Shown piece by piece: positions 38,206 to 51,236 of a stretch of 64,000 bases of DNA. Source of the DNA: Trichoplax sp. H2 (taxonomy: Eukaryota > Placozoa > Uniplacotomia > Trichoplacea); NCBI GenBank assembly GCA_003344405.1, contig NOWV01000006.1, positions 496,001 through 560,000 on the forward strand, given 5' to 3'. Each line of letters begins with the position of its first letter. The stretch's first letter is position 1. The translations under genes and the position numbers were made by a program. The notes under the pieces are model-generated. The model saw only the letters and a program-made list of their open reading frames with translations. It was not told where the DNA came from and did not search any database.

Positions 38206-39593
38206 TAAGTATTTGGCGGGAAAATGAACACTAGGTGCTAAAAGCCAATACATTCCAGCCAGCTGAGCTAGATTTCAAAACTAGAAATTTCATAATAGAA
38301 AATGGCATCTCCGATGTAATTCACTAAGACTCGCAATGGTAGCAATGAAATGACTGTGTAGAGCAGGCCCTACGAATGCTGTATTATTGTTAGCATCACA
38401 ACCATCGATGTTGTGCATATTGGCATTGTACAATTGTAAATGTCACCAAATCACGATAGTATTGGGACATATTTAGATCCAAACTACAGTAGAACAGGAT
38501 TAGGCACCCTGTATCGTACTTCAAGTTAGAAAATATCGTGAAGAATTACCTCAAAGATCATCATAATGTTTCTGTCATGTCTGTTGCAAACTATTACTGC
38601 AAATACCTATGATCTTACTTGTTTAGAAGTTGTGGACAAATCCTGAAGTTAGATGATATGCGAAATCATGCAAATGCATTACCCTTCTTTTAAATGTTTT
38701 CCTATATAGTGGAAAAACTACTTCGAATGATCGAACTTTCGTAATAAATAACTGTATTACTATCATTAAATGTAAAATCAGAGTTTTAATCATGACAAAA
38801 GCAATGAGATTTACAAATCACTCTTACAATGAAAAATTATTTTGTAATTCCAACGCTACTTCTTGTCACAAAGATAAATGTAAGATTATACTAGGTATTA
38901 TAGAGAAATATTTTAAATATTACTTTGGTTTAGCTACATTACAAATTAATCTTACATTGTTCAATTACATGTAATCTCTTTTACTGCTGCACCTGGATGT
39001 TGGAAGTTAGGAATATGGATGCTAGACTTTCGATAAGTAAATTACACGTACAACAAAGCTATCTTAGCCCGTTAACTGGTTATTACACTCGTATTATGTA
39101 AGGAGTGGCTAGCTTAACCTGAGCACAACTCCGGCTATGATTCGTGCAGCAGTAATCATAGCATGATGCTTCAAAATAGAGTTTAATAAGCAATGAATAG
39201 CAATACATGATTAAAACATGTGAGATTAAAAATTTTCAAATTACAATTTGGAATAATAAATCCAGCATTAACAAATATTTTTAGAGGATATCATTATTAC
39301 CCAAATATCGCTCGCTTTTATTTTCATGCTATGCAACAGCATATATCTCGATCGGTATCAGTACGCAGATTTTGCTCATTAACTGATATAAAATAAATTA
39401 TATTCTAGCCGTTTTATCGATCGATCGATCTCGGCAATAAATTGATAACTTGCCTTACATCTGGCACAATAAGTATTCCGACATGAAGGCAATATTCTTA
39501 TTTGTACTACGATATTAAATTTTCTACGTACGGTATAATACATCATTAATAAAGTCATAATTCGTTGCCAACCTTTAGTATGTACTCTGTTGA
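38206..39593. other. Intergenic DNA, nothing recognised
   Basis: About 1.4 kb between the GTAC cluster and the DNAAF6 stop codon. Short open frames only. No element recognised beyond the likely 3' end of DNAAF6 at its right edge. Confidence 0.45.
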
Positions 39594-41484
39594 TTACATA
39601 TTTAGAAAATCATATTCACGCTGAACACGAAGGGTAATGTTAAGTTCTTCTTTTGCTTTATCCCATTGCGCTTTACCATTTTTACTGTCGACTTTGTGTG
39701 GAAGATATAAAGCTAATTTACTAAAAAGAGATAATATTAGGAAATAGATAATAATTAGCGAGTGTGGTATGCCTTTCTAGGAATGGAATATACTGTAAAT
39801 GAATAATCCACATTAATATCAAGTAAGAATAACAATCTATACTAGTATAAGCATTAACTGCTACAAGTTCAATGTATGTCCATAACTCACTATTTTGGGG
39901 AACGAAGATCAAGAAAGGTATCTGTAACTTGTAGTTCCACATCATTCATAGTAGTTGCTGGGAGTTTAATCTTGATCTTATGTATGAATAATTGAAGAAC
40001 AAACAAAAAAGGTAAATAATCGATCATATGTGTAATTCTAGATTAATTTTAGATAAATTAAAAGAGATACCATTAAATTTTCACATGATGCAGTAGATTG
40101 ATTTTTTTGTCCCATTTGTAAGTAGACATCCTCGCTTGAGACACTTTGAGAAAATTTTAAGTCATATCTAAATAGTATAAACAAAAGATATAGATGTTAC
40201 ATGAGTATATTAGGAATATTAATTAAAGTTTGTAAACATATTTTTGCTAAAACTTGATGAGTCTACTCACTCAGGCTGCTCACGTGGATCCAAGGAATCA
40301 TCAATGTCTACATCATCAAGAACTTCACTATCATCCCAAATATCTTTACTTTTGGTCTTTTCATTGGTCTTTTTTTCATCTAGTCATAGTATCATACAAT
40401 ATTGTGCAAAAAACTTGACTTTTAATTTCCATTGTAGAGGGTACGAAAACGGATAATATCATTTACAGTAATTATAATGACCAACTAACATCAGGCTAGA
40501 TAGTTGTGTTTAAATGATATCATGTTTTGCTATGCGGCTGGTGATTAATTACCTTGGTTGTTACTTGTTTTCTTTTTGGGAGGGCCAATATGAGAAGGAT
40601 TGATGTTATGGCCTGTTGAAGTTATCTGCAAGTAGTTAAAATCATAATAAGACTGTTATCTTGTCCACTATTCTTTTACTATTACTCATATAGTATTGGT
40701 GTATAATAGAATTAAATATAGAACAATAATTTTGAATGGCATGATTGAAATTATTCTATGGTGTTATAGTGGATATAGAATCATAGTTTTGAACGATATG
40801 ATTTAAATGAAATTGCTACGTTACAGCATAGTAGGACTGACTAATTATATTGATTACAATACAGTACTAGTATCGTATTAGACTATCACGTACGCTATCG
40901 TTACATAAGATAATTTGCCCGTATTTGATGTTAGCAATGAATTTAAATTGACGAATTTAGCAATATTTCGTCATCTGAGTATTGATACTGTAGGTCAATG
41001 CTTTCAAACCTTTTCTTTGCGCAAGGTTAAAGTAGTAGAATGTTACTGTATTGTTTAGAGGTTTTTTTTGGGGGGGGGAAGTCGATAATTGACGTTTATT
41101 GAACCCAGAAGCGTAAATTCGTTAGTATGCTACGATGGCTAACATTGCTAGCATTTATGCAATCAACGTATAGGTGAACTAGCGGGGCCTAGCGCATACC
41201 AACGTATATTAATTCCGTAATTATACGCGCTTATCGTATACTGTATTTATGAGTATGAATTAGATTAGTGACAATATCAATATTTTGGATAAATTTGCGT
41301 TTACTAACTGTAATTACTGGATTTAGTGTTTAGCAATGAATATGTGATGGAATTTTTGAGCCAAATAGTAAAATACTCGTTTACATAAAAGTTGAAAACT
41401 TACGTCATCGTCATCTATATCATCCTCATTTTTAGGATTCAGGAGGCTATTTAAATGCTGGATATAATTGGCGTTGCTATCCAT
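39594..41484 (-). CDS. DNAAF6: Dynein axonemal assembly factor 6 (PIH1D3)
   Basis: Six exons join in phase to 190 residues (human 214): 41484-41404, 40625-40553, 40379-40271, 40167-40071, 39976-39891, 39720-39594. The N-terminal part is acidic and loosely structured (NIGPP-like segment HIGPPKKK, then DIWDDSEVLDD). The conserved PIH/CS-type C-terminal domain follows, with PEYDLKF and EDVYLQMG matching the human PEYEI...EDIFLGL block, KIKIKLPATTMNDVEL, FLDLRSPKY, and a closing LRVQREYDFLN resembling the human MKRELDIANF. By family knowledge this cytoplasmic factor works with HSP70/HSP90 and other DNAAFs to preassemble dynein arms for motile cilia. Its presence implies the animal builds motile, dynein-armed cilia. 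It is divergent from the CH-PDZ gene, with start codons 1026 bp apart, so the two may share a promoter region. Confidence 0.93.
41062..41078. repeat. T8-G9 homopolymer junction inside DNAAF6 intron 1
   Basis: Eight T followed by nine G, then aagtcgataattga. Its right flank resembles that of the T9-G10 tract at 18817-18835. No inverted repeat or target duplication could be seen. Confidence 0.8.
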
Positions 41485-42510
41485 ATTTCGTATTGGTATT
41501 GATTGATCAGACTTGGAGGGTTTATAGCAGTGAGCACTGGCTTCTACGAGCGGATAACCGGTCGATTGTTGTCGTCTTCTTCTATCCTGTACCCAATCGT
41601 CCCGAGCTTGAATTGCAAATATGTATAGGCTGTACTACAGCACGAGTATACCCTCTACTTTGCAGTTAGCTATAGTTGTGGTATTAGTAAATTGTCTAGT
41701 AGATATTGTAAAATAAGCGAGTAGTGAATATGGAATTGTTGTTGTAACCAATCTGCAATTCGTTTCGCCAACAATTTAAGTTTAATAACAGTCATGCAGT
41801 GTCGATAGGGTGCTGTAGTCACCATGGTTTCCAGGCGTTCCGCTTTCATGATCTGTACAGTGTACAGTGAGTGTAGCGACACTGCGATCCAGTCAGTTAG
41901 CTCTGTCCGGACCGGGTGCACGGTGGTTAGTGACATTATTTTTGCTAGTGATTTCCAGTATCTGTGATCATGGACGAGTGTGTAATATGCAATACACTAG
42001 CATCTAGCTAAGATATCTAGCACACTCGTTCGATCGCGCGCAGAAATAATGTCGCCTATGCAGATAGTCACGTCATTATTTTACCGTTGTACAATGTACT
42101 GTAGAATGTACCGTATGTACTGTACTGTACTGTACACTGTAGAAGCAGGGACTTCAAAGGGGAAGTACTGTACGTATTGGGTGCCGAAATCGCAAAAGGT
42201 GCACACGACGCCCAAAAGTTTTTAACTTCAAAATAAATAACATGGCCCGTTAATATGCAATTGCCAACTGTGGATTTTTCAAAACATGTTTGCTGTAGTT
42301 TACTTCATTGAAATTTAATTATACCACTGGCATTTCCACTATCCTATAGACTATCGATTGGCCTGGGATTGTAGTCCCTAAATTTTTTTTTGTGGAGGGT
42401 TGGTATTTCTTTACATTGAAGCGTACACGTACTTGATTGTCTGACGTGTTGAAGTAGCGACAGTTAATTGGACTGACTGGAGTAGAGTAGATCGAACGAC
42501 AACATTGAAA
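41485..42510. promoter_or_regulatory. Divergent intergenic region between DNAAF6 and the CH-PDZ gene, with GTAC cluster
   Basis: These 1026 bp separate two start codons that point away from each other, so both promoters must lie here. A dense run of ACTGTAC/GTACAGT words occupies about 42089-42136 and 42164-42174, with a smaller one at 41855-41872. Core promoter elements were not assigned. The regulatory role is inferred from position only. Confidence 0.5.
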
Positions 42511-45500
42511 ATGCCGCAATCCAATTTCAATGTCAAATATTCCTTGCAACCATCGATTACAGTAGTCAAGAGATGGATCGAGGTAAGAATGTTTGTTAGG
42601 ATACCTTATGACCATAGCGATCTTGCTATTAAGCCATAAAATGCGAATAGAAATAAAGGCGATGGAAAGTATCCACTAGTAATAGTTCAAAGTAGTCGTT
42701 TTCATTTTCGTCACTGCCTTTTTACAACGGCTTCCTTTGAAAATGTCCTACCATTGCTCCTTTGCCAAAAATAGCGTGAAACTTCCTATCTGACGCATAG
42801 TCTTCAAGTCAATGACCATGTTATGATTACATCTAATGTGAATGGACGATGGACTACGGTAGATGAGTAAAAGTAAAAGCTGATTTCATTGGCATAATTT
42901 GCTTTAGTTTAATGTCTGAACGAGAAGCAATCCCCCTTTCTTTAGTTCATGTTCGATCAGTTTTCGTGGTGAATTGCTTCTACTTAGAATTATCAAATGG
43001 GATTGAATTGAACGACATTTAGACTCAATTATCCGTGATGGTAGTCTATCGACTCTGTCAATATGTGCATTGAGGCATTATCCACCTGTAATGGCTGCAC
43101 AACATGACTTGAATAACGTTGGTCAAAGAACATCCGTTCCAAAAATACGCTTGATCCTTCTTGCAAGCATCCGATAGCCATATTGCAAGCAAGTCCAGCA
43201 TATTATCCCCTTTGAAATTCAATGTTATTTCTATAGTAATACTGATTTTGTAGCTGCGTTCAATGGTTGCTTAACTTACTCACTGTGCGACAAAAGGAAG
43301 TTATACGATGTACTAGACTAAGCACCTTGACGTACATTCCATTGGGCGACACTACTAACCTACTTTGCAAGAAACTGCAGTAAACGCCTTGACGTGGAAA
43401 TATTTTCCGCTGTTACTTTCAGCATTTCCTTAAATTGACTTACTCAATGAGCAACGCTACTCAAAAGAGGACTATCTAAGCTATTAGTGAACGTACATTG
43501 CAAGAAACTGCAGTAAACACCTTGACGTTGAAAGATTTTTTCCGCTACTACATTTAATACAGTATACGTGTACGTATGTCCTAACCTTAAATTGACTACT
43601 CAAGGGCGACACTGCTAAGAGGACTTTCTACATTTAGTGAATATATGTTGCAGGAAACTGCAGTAAACGCCTTGGCGTTGAAAGATTTTTTTTTCATCTG
43701 CTACATTCAATACGTGCATTTCTTTATATACTGTAAATTGACCTACTCGATCGACTACAATGTTAAGAGGACTTTCTATATTAGTGAATGTGCTTTGCAA
43801 GAAACTACAGTAAACATACGCGTATTATGCCTTGGCTATCAAAATTTTTCCTTTAATTTATTTATTATATAATGTTATTTTACAATTGCCATCAATAATT
43901 GACTTACACAATGAACGACAACGCTAAGAGGACTTTCTACACCAGTGCACAAACTTTGCAAGAAACTGCAGTTAACACCTTAGCGTTGAAAGATTTTTCC
44001 GTTATGCATTCAACATTTCCTGGAATTAACTTAATCAATAGGCGACAATGCTAAAGGGACCTTCTACATTAGAGAGTGTATTTTGTAAGAAACCCCAGTA
44101 AACATATTACGCCTTGGCGTTTAAAGTTTTTCCGCTAATTATCTTGTAACTGCATTTCCTATTTACTCAATTAGGTTAATTTGGGGCAAAACTTGTAGGA
44201 TATTTTAGATTAGTATCCCTTGCAAGCAACTGCAATAGTAAACTTTCACATCCGTTTCCAAGCTTTTTAGCTATTGCTTGATTTTATACGTACTGCGCTC
44301 AATATTTCCTTAAATACCCTTGCTAACGTGTCATAGCTTGTGTAAAGTATTTACTGGGAATGTTATGATTACAAAATAGTTTATCCTTAAATAATTTGCC
44401 CCACAAGTGCTGATGAAAGTGGCGTAGACTTTACGCGCCTGTTGAAAATATTATAGATATTAAATTAGAAGCAACTGTTTGATAGATCAAGTACTGTAAA
44501 TGGTATCCCAAAATACGTATCGCACAACTCTTGTACGATGATGATACATATACTGTAATGCTGTACAATTGTGCTGGTCTTGCCAGTAAAAGCATTGGAT
44601 ATCGACCACACTAGACCTCGGATCTTGTAGTTAATTGAAATAAACCAAGAGAAAAAGTATATCAATACTTTGATTGATTGTAGAATGTACAACGAATAAA
44701 TTAAAAAAGTTCATTTCACTTTATTAAGTCAAGAGAAGATGTTGTTAATCATTTTTTTGATAGGTTGAAAAGTATAGTGCAGTATCTCTTTCAGCGATGC
44801 AACCGGATATTGAGCTAGCAAAAACACTATTTTAATTACATTACTTGGTAAACTGGAATGCCGCTTTACTCGTACATACTTACAGTAAACATTGTATTCT
44901 ATTTCAGCTATAGCACAGTGGTTAATGTTGACTTACGCGTAGGATTGATTGATAGAATACGCTTGAATAAAAGGAGCTACTTAGAATCTTCCTTGTCAAT
45001 TCGAACTACAGTAGATGAGTATCAGAGATGACTTCTACGGTAGTACGATATTTTGCGATTACTAGTTTTGTAAACGTATTACTTTTAATTCTGATTTAAA
45101 GTAAAATTAGAGAGTATTACATCCGACGGGCGATCTAGTAAACACCGAAATGTTGTAGTGCTAGTTATTGTCGCGTGGTATAGTATTTGTCGACAGTATT
45201 TTATAGTTCTGTATATTTCTTCTCGCAATTACTGTATCTTAATTGTAAAACGATCATATGTTGTTATGCCATGCTATACAGCATGTTATACTTTATACGA
45301 TATCTTTACAAGGCAATACTGTACTAACATCACAGTGGTTACGTTGTCATTTAACGGCATATCTTGCGACTTGGACCCAATAAAGATTGAAGTATAGCCC
45401 TCAACCGGAAAATATCTATTTGTCCGTCTTATCTTTGTCTTTTCGTTTTACTTGTAAATTATCCACCGTAATCCATGTTGTCATTTGTTTACGGCATATC

Positions 45501-48500
45501 TTGGGATTTGGACCCAGTTAATAATTACGGGTATAATAGTTCGGATTCGAGCCGTCTATGGGAAAATATCTTTCATCCATTACTATATTTTTATCCTTAC
45601 ATTTGACACATACTTTCTATCGTATCCAGTCGTACTGTACAGTATACGTACGCAAAAAGATAACTGACTTTGGTAGAGTATTTCAAGTTATTAAAAAGCA
45701 TTGGATGCAATAATTGAATGCGGTAGAAAATTGAACAATGCGGTCTATCAGCTATCCATTAACATAACGCACTAATTGATAATAAAGAGTAAATTACCAT
45801 TTGCAATTTAATCCAATTAAATTTAAATAATTAATGTAAAATTAACCGTACTCTGCTTGCATCTGCCTGCGTGATGTCGTACTCGTAGAGTTAAAAGGAA
45901 CTCTATGATCGTACTTGAGTTTAGAGCTGAAAGTACGGTAGCTTCATCATTCAATTTAAAAATAGACTTGCTTTAAATACATTACGTTTGGATAGCGCTA
46001 TTTTTATTATAATTTTAATTGGAACCGTAATGTTATAAACTATATCGCAATGTAGAGTATAATGTTATTCTAATAGTATAATTATTAACTTTAATCCTGA
46101 AGTAAGACAATTAAAGAATTAATAAGTTGTTTTTTTTGGCTGGATTGTAGGAGGCAACGCTAAGAGATATTCCTGACAATAAGATTATGCAACTATTACA
46201 AGATGGTATCTTATTGTGCGAGTATGTTCATATACGTATTTACTGCCCTAATAATAAGATGGTTCTTCTACATTGTTGTTGTAAAGGATTATGTTCATAA
46301 AGTGTACTATGCGTATCAAGTAGTAGTCTTGATATCCGCGTTTAATTTTCTTATAGATTGTTATGTCACATTAAACCGGGCTTAATTACAAGACTGAATA
46401 CAGATGGTACTGAGGAAGCTTGGCTGGTAAGCATCGCTACTAATTTACTTTTATTGTATCTAACTCCTTGAAAGAATAGACTACTTCTTGATTTAACTTT
46501 CGCTCATTTTGTTACATCAAGCTTCAGTACAAAGTTAAATAATCGCAATAATGAAATATAGAATAACAGATTTGACTTTCAGACCTATATTACTACATTC
46601 ATTTCCTTAGAGTTATCATTGAGACATTAACAATATCGCTATTTAAGCATAATCAGTAACTGGAGACGAAGAATGCCGCTGTTATAGCGCCTCTTAGTCA
46701 TCTAACGATCCAACATACGTATTCATAATTGCTATCTTAAGCAATATATTAACCTGTTGCTACTATTGAAAAGCGATTGGTGTATTCATTAGTAGATATG
46801 CTATAACGGGCAATGCCTAAGACTGTAGTTGATACAGTCATTGCTGACAGACATCTTAAAAACCTTTGCAGCAACCCTTATGGACAACTGAGTTGCCTAT
46901 CTAGAATATCGTTATCGTACAACTAGTACTCTACATACTGTACCGAGTGACTAATTTACTTCATTCGGAGTTCCTGTATCTTATTTTAGAGTACTGAACA
47001 TAGATAATTGATTTGCCGCCTATATTTTTAATATGTCGCTACAATAGTCTTACTACACACATAGAAGAGTTACAAGTTTGGCATCCGTTATTAGAGTTAC
47101 TATAATTATAGTTAAAGAACCAACAATATCAGTATTATAATAGGCTTTACCTTTTATTAACTGTATATTTGGTTATATAATAAAGTAACAACCACAGCAC
47201 GGCTGATCGATGTTTTATTGTTAAATTTTACACAGGAGAATGTACAAAATTTCTTAAATGGGTGCCAGCGTTTAGGTCTAGAGTCATGGCAATTGTTCTC
47301 TTCTCAGGAGATTGTACAGTTGGCAGAGAACGAAGAATATAAGTAAGTTATGCGGTGTATTGGTTACTTGTATTGCATTTCAATCTTTTCAATCTAAAGT
47401 GTAAAATTATTTTTTGATTACTGCAGCTTCTACGATGATAAGGCTATCATTAGACTTAAACATGTGAGTATCGTAGACGAAGATTAATTTAATTGTTTAA
47501 AATATTTATCATATTCTATCAATGTAGCTGCTGGTCTATCCTGTTATGACCTAAAGCTGTTGCTCTTATCTCTAATTTATCTTTTGTTGTAGTAGTGTAA
47601 ATTTACAATGATAACTACGCAAGATTTTATTAATTGTGAAATACTCTTGCAGTTTCTTTCTACAATTTATTACCTTGGATTGAACGCTAATCAACAAAGA
47701 GATTTTACCGGACCATACTTAGATCTAGCTGTTATGAAAGATATAATAATTGATAATGATTCGGTGGTAAGGAGCTAGATGCATGCTTTAATTCTAAACA
47801 TTTTTAGCTTTCTAGTACCTTCGTTGTCCTTAGCATTTAATTAAATACTTGTTAGTAAAATTTGATCAATTTATTTACGATATGTAAGTGAAGTACTACA
47901 TATATTTTCGTCCCGCTAACCAGAGTGTTTATCGTATATATGGTTAATTAGACTTATTATGTTTGTAGGATGCCAAGTCAAAATTTAACAGTCCGGAAAC
48001 GCCTGACCGTCAATACAATAACAGTTACAGTAAAAAAATTAATGGCCAGCAGCATCAATCACTAAATGGATTGCCTTATTATCAGAGTGCTGTGTCGCCA
48101 ACACATCCACCATCACATGTTAGTTGATATCCTACAATTATATTCAGCCTGATGGCATGTATTATTTGATAAACAAATATTAATTTTAACTCTGACTTTT
48201 CAAATTCGCATAAAATAAAATAGACGAATGGGTATGCAAAATTTTCATCGGAAGAACGTCATGATGACTTAATTGTCTTAAAGCTAAGAGGTATACCTCA
48301 TGACAAAGATCATTTTGGATTTACAGTTTCAGAAGAATACACCGTCGCGGGACGTGCGTTACTGATAGACAGTGTCAGTTTAGGTAATGCTGTGTATTCA
48401 TCATTTATATCCGTTCGTGTTGAATCGGTCTTGCATATCGCTTGAATTTGTCGTGAGCAATATAAGGGCTTACGTTTAAAATTCATCATTTGCTATGTGT

Positions 48501-51236
48501 CTCAGTATAGATATAAACTGTGCTTGAACCGTATTATAGGGAGTAGAGCAGAAGCAGAAGGGTTACGAATCAAAGATGAAATAGTTTGGATAAATGGGGA
48601 AGATGTACTGACAAAGTCAATAGATGTAATTCACGACATGATTGCTGAAGTAAGCTTGAAGTTTCAACGTGTAGTTTGTCAGTAGCTCATACATAGTGGA
48701 ACCATAATTTGGTAATTAATATTTTTAATGAACAACCTGAACCTATTTTAACAGGGAATTAGAAATAGCAACCTTATGCTGAAAATTCGCCGTCATCAAA
48801 ATCTATATGGTAAGATTTGAAGATATTACCTTAATAATCCTTTACTGCTTTGCTAATAATTTAACGACACTGCCATTTTACGAAATTAAATTAATTTCGG
48901 TGATACCTTCAAATACCGCATAATGTAACTGTGAATAGTTTAATTACTAATTTTTCACTTACCGTATACAGGAGGCAGATCTCCTAATGAATACTTTCCC
49001 ATTACACCACTGATCACTAAAAACTTATTTTTTTATTGATGTATTGCAGGTGCGAAAGATTTCAGTGATACAGAAAGCATGGCATCATCAGTTGGAGATA
49101 AACTAATATTACCTGAAGAGAATCCTATATGGAATAGCGTAGTTCAGGAAGCTGAAGAATATAATCAGGAATTATTATATAATGGAGACGATAAACAGTC
49201 AAACTACAGTTTAAACGAAAGCGAAGACGGGGATGCTATTTCTGATATAGAAACTTTGAGTAGCCATTCAGTTAATAAACCATCAAGTCCAAGATTAGAA
49301 AATCGTAATAGAGGATTTTCTATAGGTTTAAAACCGCTTAAAGATGAATATAATACTTCAGATCACGATAACACTGATAACAGCCATGATGAAAACCGTC
49401 GTTCTTCACCTATGAGTGAGCAAAAACCTTATCGGAGATCCGCACAAATAACTAGCCTAAGGGTAAGCCGAAAAACTGAAGATAAGATTGACAAGATTGA
49501 TGATAACGTTAAAGATACGACAAAATTTAAAAATCAGTCACATCGAATTAGAAGTCTTCCACGCTCCGTACGCGGAGAAACTCCGCAACCACTTAAGCAA
49601 GACAAAACTCCTGAACGAGACTCACCGAAATTAGTTAAAGATTTAACTAAAAACAGAACGGTGTCACCAAACTCTGAATCTAATATTCCAAAAAATGTGA
49701 GTCAGCCGCATCAGAAAAGAGAAAGTACAAATACGATAGTTTCCAGTAGAAAATCAAATGATGTCGTTATACAATCCAGAAGGCAGACACCCACTCCTAC
49801 ACGTGGCCCTTCCCCAATTGTTAGTCAAGACCAAGGGCATTCAGCTAGCCGAAGGATTCCCTTAAGAATGAGAGGAACTTCACCAGCAACTGTTAATCAT
49901 GAGGAGCGACAGACGCCCAATATTCAGAGTAATAAGACGCCTGCTCGAATCATTAACAGAACTACGCCGTCAAAGAAGGTTTCATCAGCGCTAGCAGTAA
50001 GAACTTTACCAGTTAAGAGTAAGACGCCAAGTGAACCGACAGTTGATCCGGCTCCACAAGTAAATCAGCGAAGCATAGAAAGAAATAGCCCAGTGGTCGA
50101 AAATCGGCCGAGTCCTTTTCATAGTAGACCGTTGAGAAGTACCCAATCGCGACTACCATCAAGGCCAAATTTGCAATCGAAAAATATAACACCTGCTTCG
50201 TCTGCTAACCAAAACCGGGAAGCAAATTCATCTAATAACAATGTTCCCGCTAAAAGTCCCATTACTGCACCACCAACTCGTGTTAATCGTCCTTCATATG
50301 GTAGACAGTCACCTGCTATGAAATCTACTGATAGTGAACCTGAGATACCACCTCCAAGGAAGACAAACAATTCTTCTAGCAATAAGCAAGTATATCCACC
50401 GAATTCCCTACGTAATGCTATTCCACCTCGACGAAATATAACAAATCAGCCCAGCAAGGGAAATGCTATTCCTAGTAACCAACCATATGGACGTACACAG
50501 CGAAGTGAAACTTCTACCAAGAATTTTCCAGTTCGTGCTACTCCGTTGAACACGAATTCTTCTACGGAGTACAATCTTTCGGCTGCTCCATCTAGAAATC
50601 CCCCAGTTGCTGATCAAAATAATCGCGCTTATGATTCCAATAATTTATATAATAAAAAAGTTAATGGGGATCATCAAAATTCTAACGGGCAACCTAATAA
50701 TCCGCACGGTCGATCTGTGCTGGCTCATCCAGTAAACCGGAATACCTTTAATTCTAGAACAGCGGATCGCAACGTAAATGTCCCAGTTCAGTCTCTTAAT
50801 AATCCGAGTGGGTATCATCCACGTTCAGGATTTGGATACCCTGTAAATCCCAATGCTAATCCTGGATTAACACCTCCTGCTAGAAGGCAGCCTACAACAA
50901 ATGGTGGATTTAACAAGCCAAGTTAGTACGATACTTATACTAATACAATAGTTTTTTTGCTTGTTAAGATTGGCTATTTAGTAAGTAATGGTCGAAATAT
51001 TATAAGTATCTTATTGTAACGCTATTTTAATTATTTATCAGCTGCCAGTGGACAGGGTTCCTATGGTAACCCTTCCAAATTAGATCAAAAAAGCCCAATC
51101 AGCAATAGCCAAAGTAAGTTCTTGTGATATCACAATTATTCATATTTTTCCCATAGTTTATTTAATTGCTTATAACTGACATTACGTTCCGGATATTTTA
51201 CACCTTGTAGGTTTCAACAACTGGTCTTCCGTTTGA
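42511..51236 (+). CDS. CH-PDZ scaffold protein of LMO7/LIMCH1 type, without a LIM domain
   Basis: Thirteen exons join in phase to 971 residues: 42511-42582, 46151-46221, 46357-46426, 47236-47342, 47427-47463, 47653-47766, 47969-48118, 48224-48383, 48540-48649, 48755-48809, 49050-50921, 51042-51113, 51211-51236. Calponin-homology domain at about 17-145: VKRWIE at the end of exon 1, DGILLCELLCHIKPG, NVQNFLNGCQRLGL, then STIYYLGLNANQ and GPYLDLAVM, the pattern of LMO7/LIMCH1 CH domains. PDZ domain at about 222-312, with ligand-loop HFGFTV (237-242) and GLRIKDEIVWINGED. From about 316 on, a 650-residue disordered tail rich in Pro, Ser, Asn, Arg, Thr, with many TP and SP sites, mostly in one 1.87-kb exon. 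The family links actin and cell junctions. Odd: no LIM domain was found, and the predicted end SSV resembles a PDZ ligand. The last two exons are splice-based guesses; without them the frame would stop at 50926. Exon 1 is supported by phase, donor site and family match. Confidence 0.85.
43240..44290. repeat. Tandem array in intron 1 of the CH-PDZ gene, unit about 120-170 bp, about 7 copies
   Basis: The word gaaactgcag or a variant recurs at 43371, 43504, 43654, 43801, 43972, 44089 (gaaaccccag) and 44226 (gcaactgcaa), at steps of 117-171 bp. Most units also share gtaaac(g/a)ccttg(a/g)cgttgaaagatttttccgct, then attgacttactcaa, gcgacaatgctaagaggactttcta and a(t/c)tagtgaa in the same order. The middle copies are the best preserved. 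Confidence 0.85.
45341..45600. repeat. Two-copy tandem duplication, offset about 135-143 bp, same intron
   Basis: Copies start near 45341 and 45475. Both contain (a)cgttgtcattt / atgttgtcattt, then acggcatatcttg(c/g)ga(c/t)ttggaccca, and end in gaaaatatctt(t) followed by a C/T-rich stretch. The right part is more diverged than the left. Confidence 0.75.

Noticed and set aside
37903-38253. Minus-strand open frame of 116 codons rich in Cys, Tyr, Val, Thr
   Set aside because: Most of it is translated GTACAGT repeat. Composition is set by the repeat and there is no family signal.
50119-50617. Minus-strand open frames opposite the large exon of the CH-PDZ gene
   Set aside because: Antisense shadows of a Pro/Ser-rich coding exon. 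The plus-strand frame is far longer and joins in phase to CH and PDZ exons.
46151-51236. Harmonin/whirlin-like PDZ scaffold
   Set aside because: Only one PDZ domain is present and it follows a calponin-homology domain, which fits LMO7/LIMCH1 and not the multi-PDZ harmonin family.
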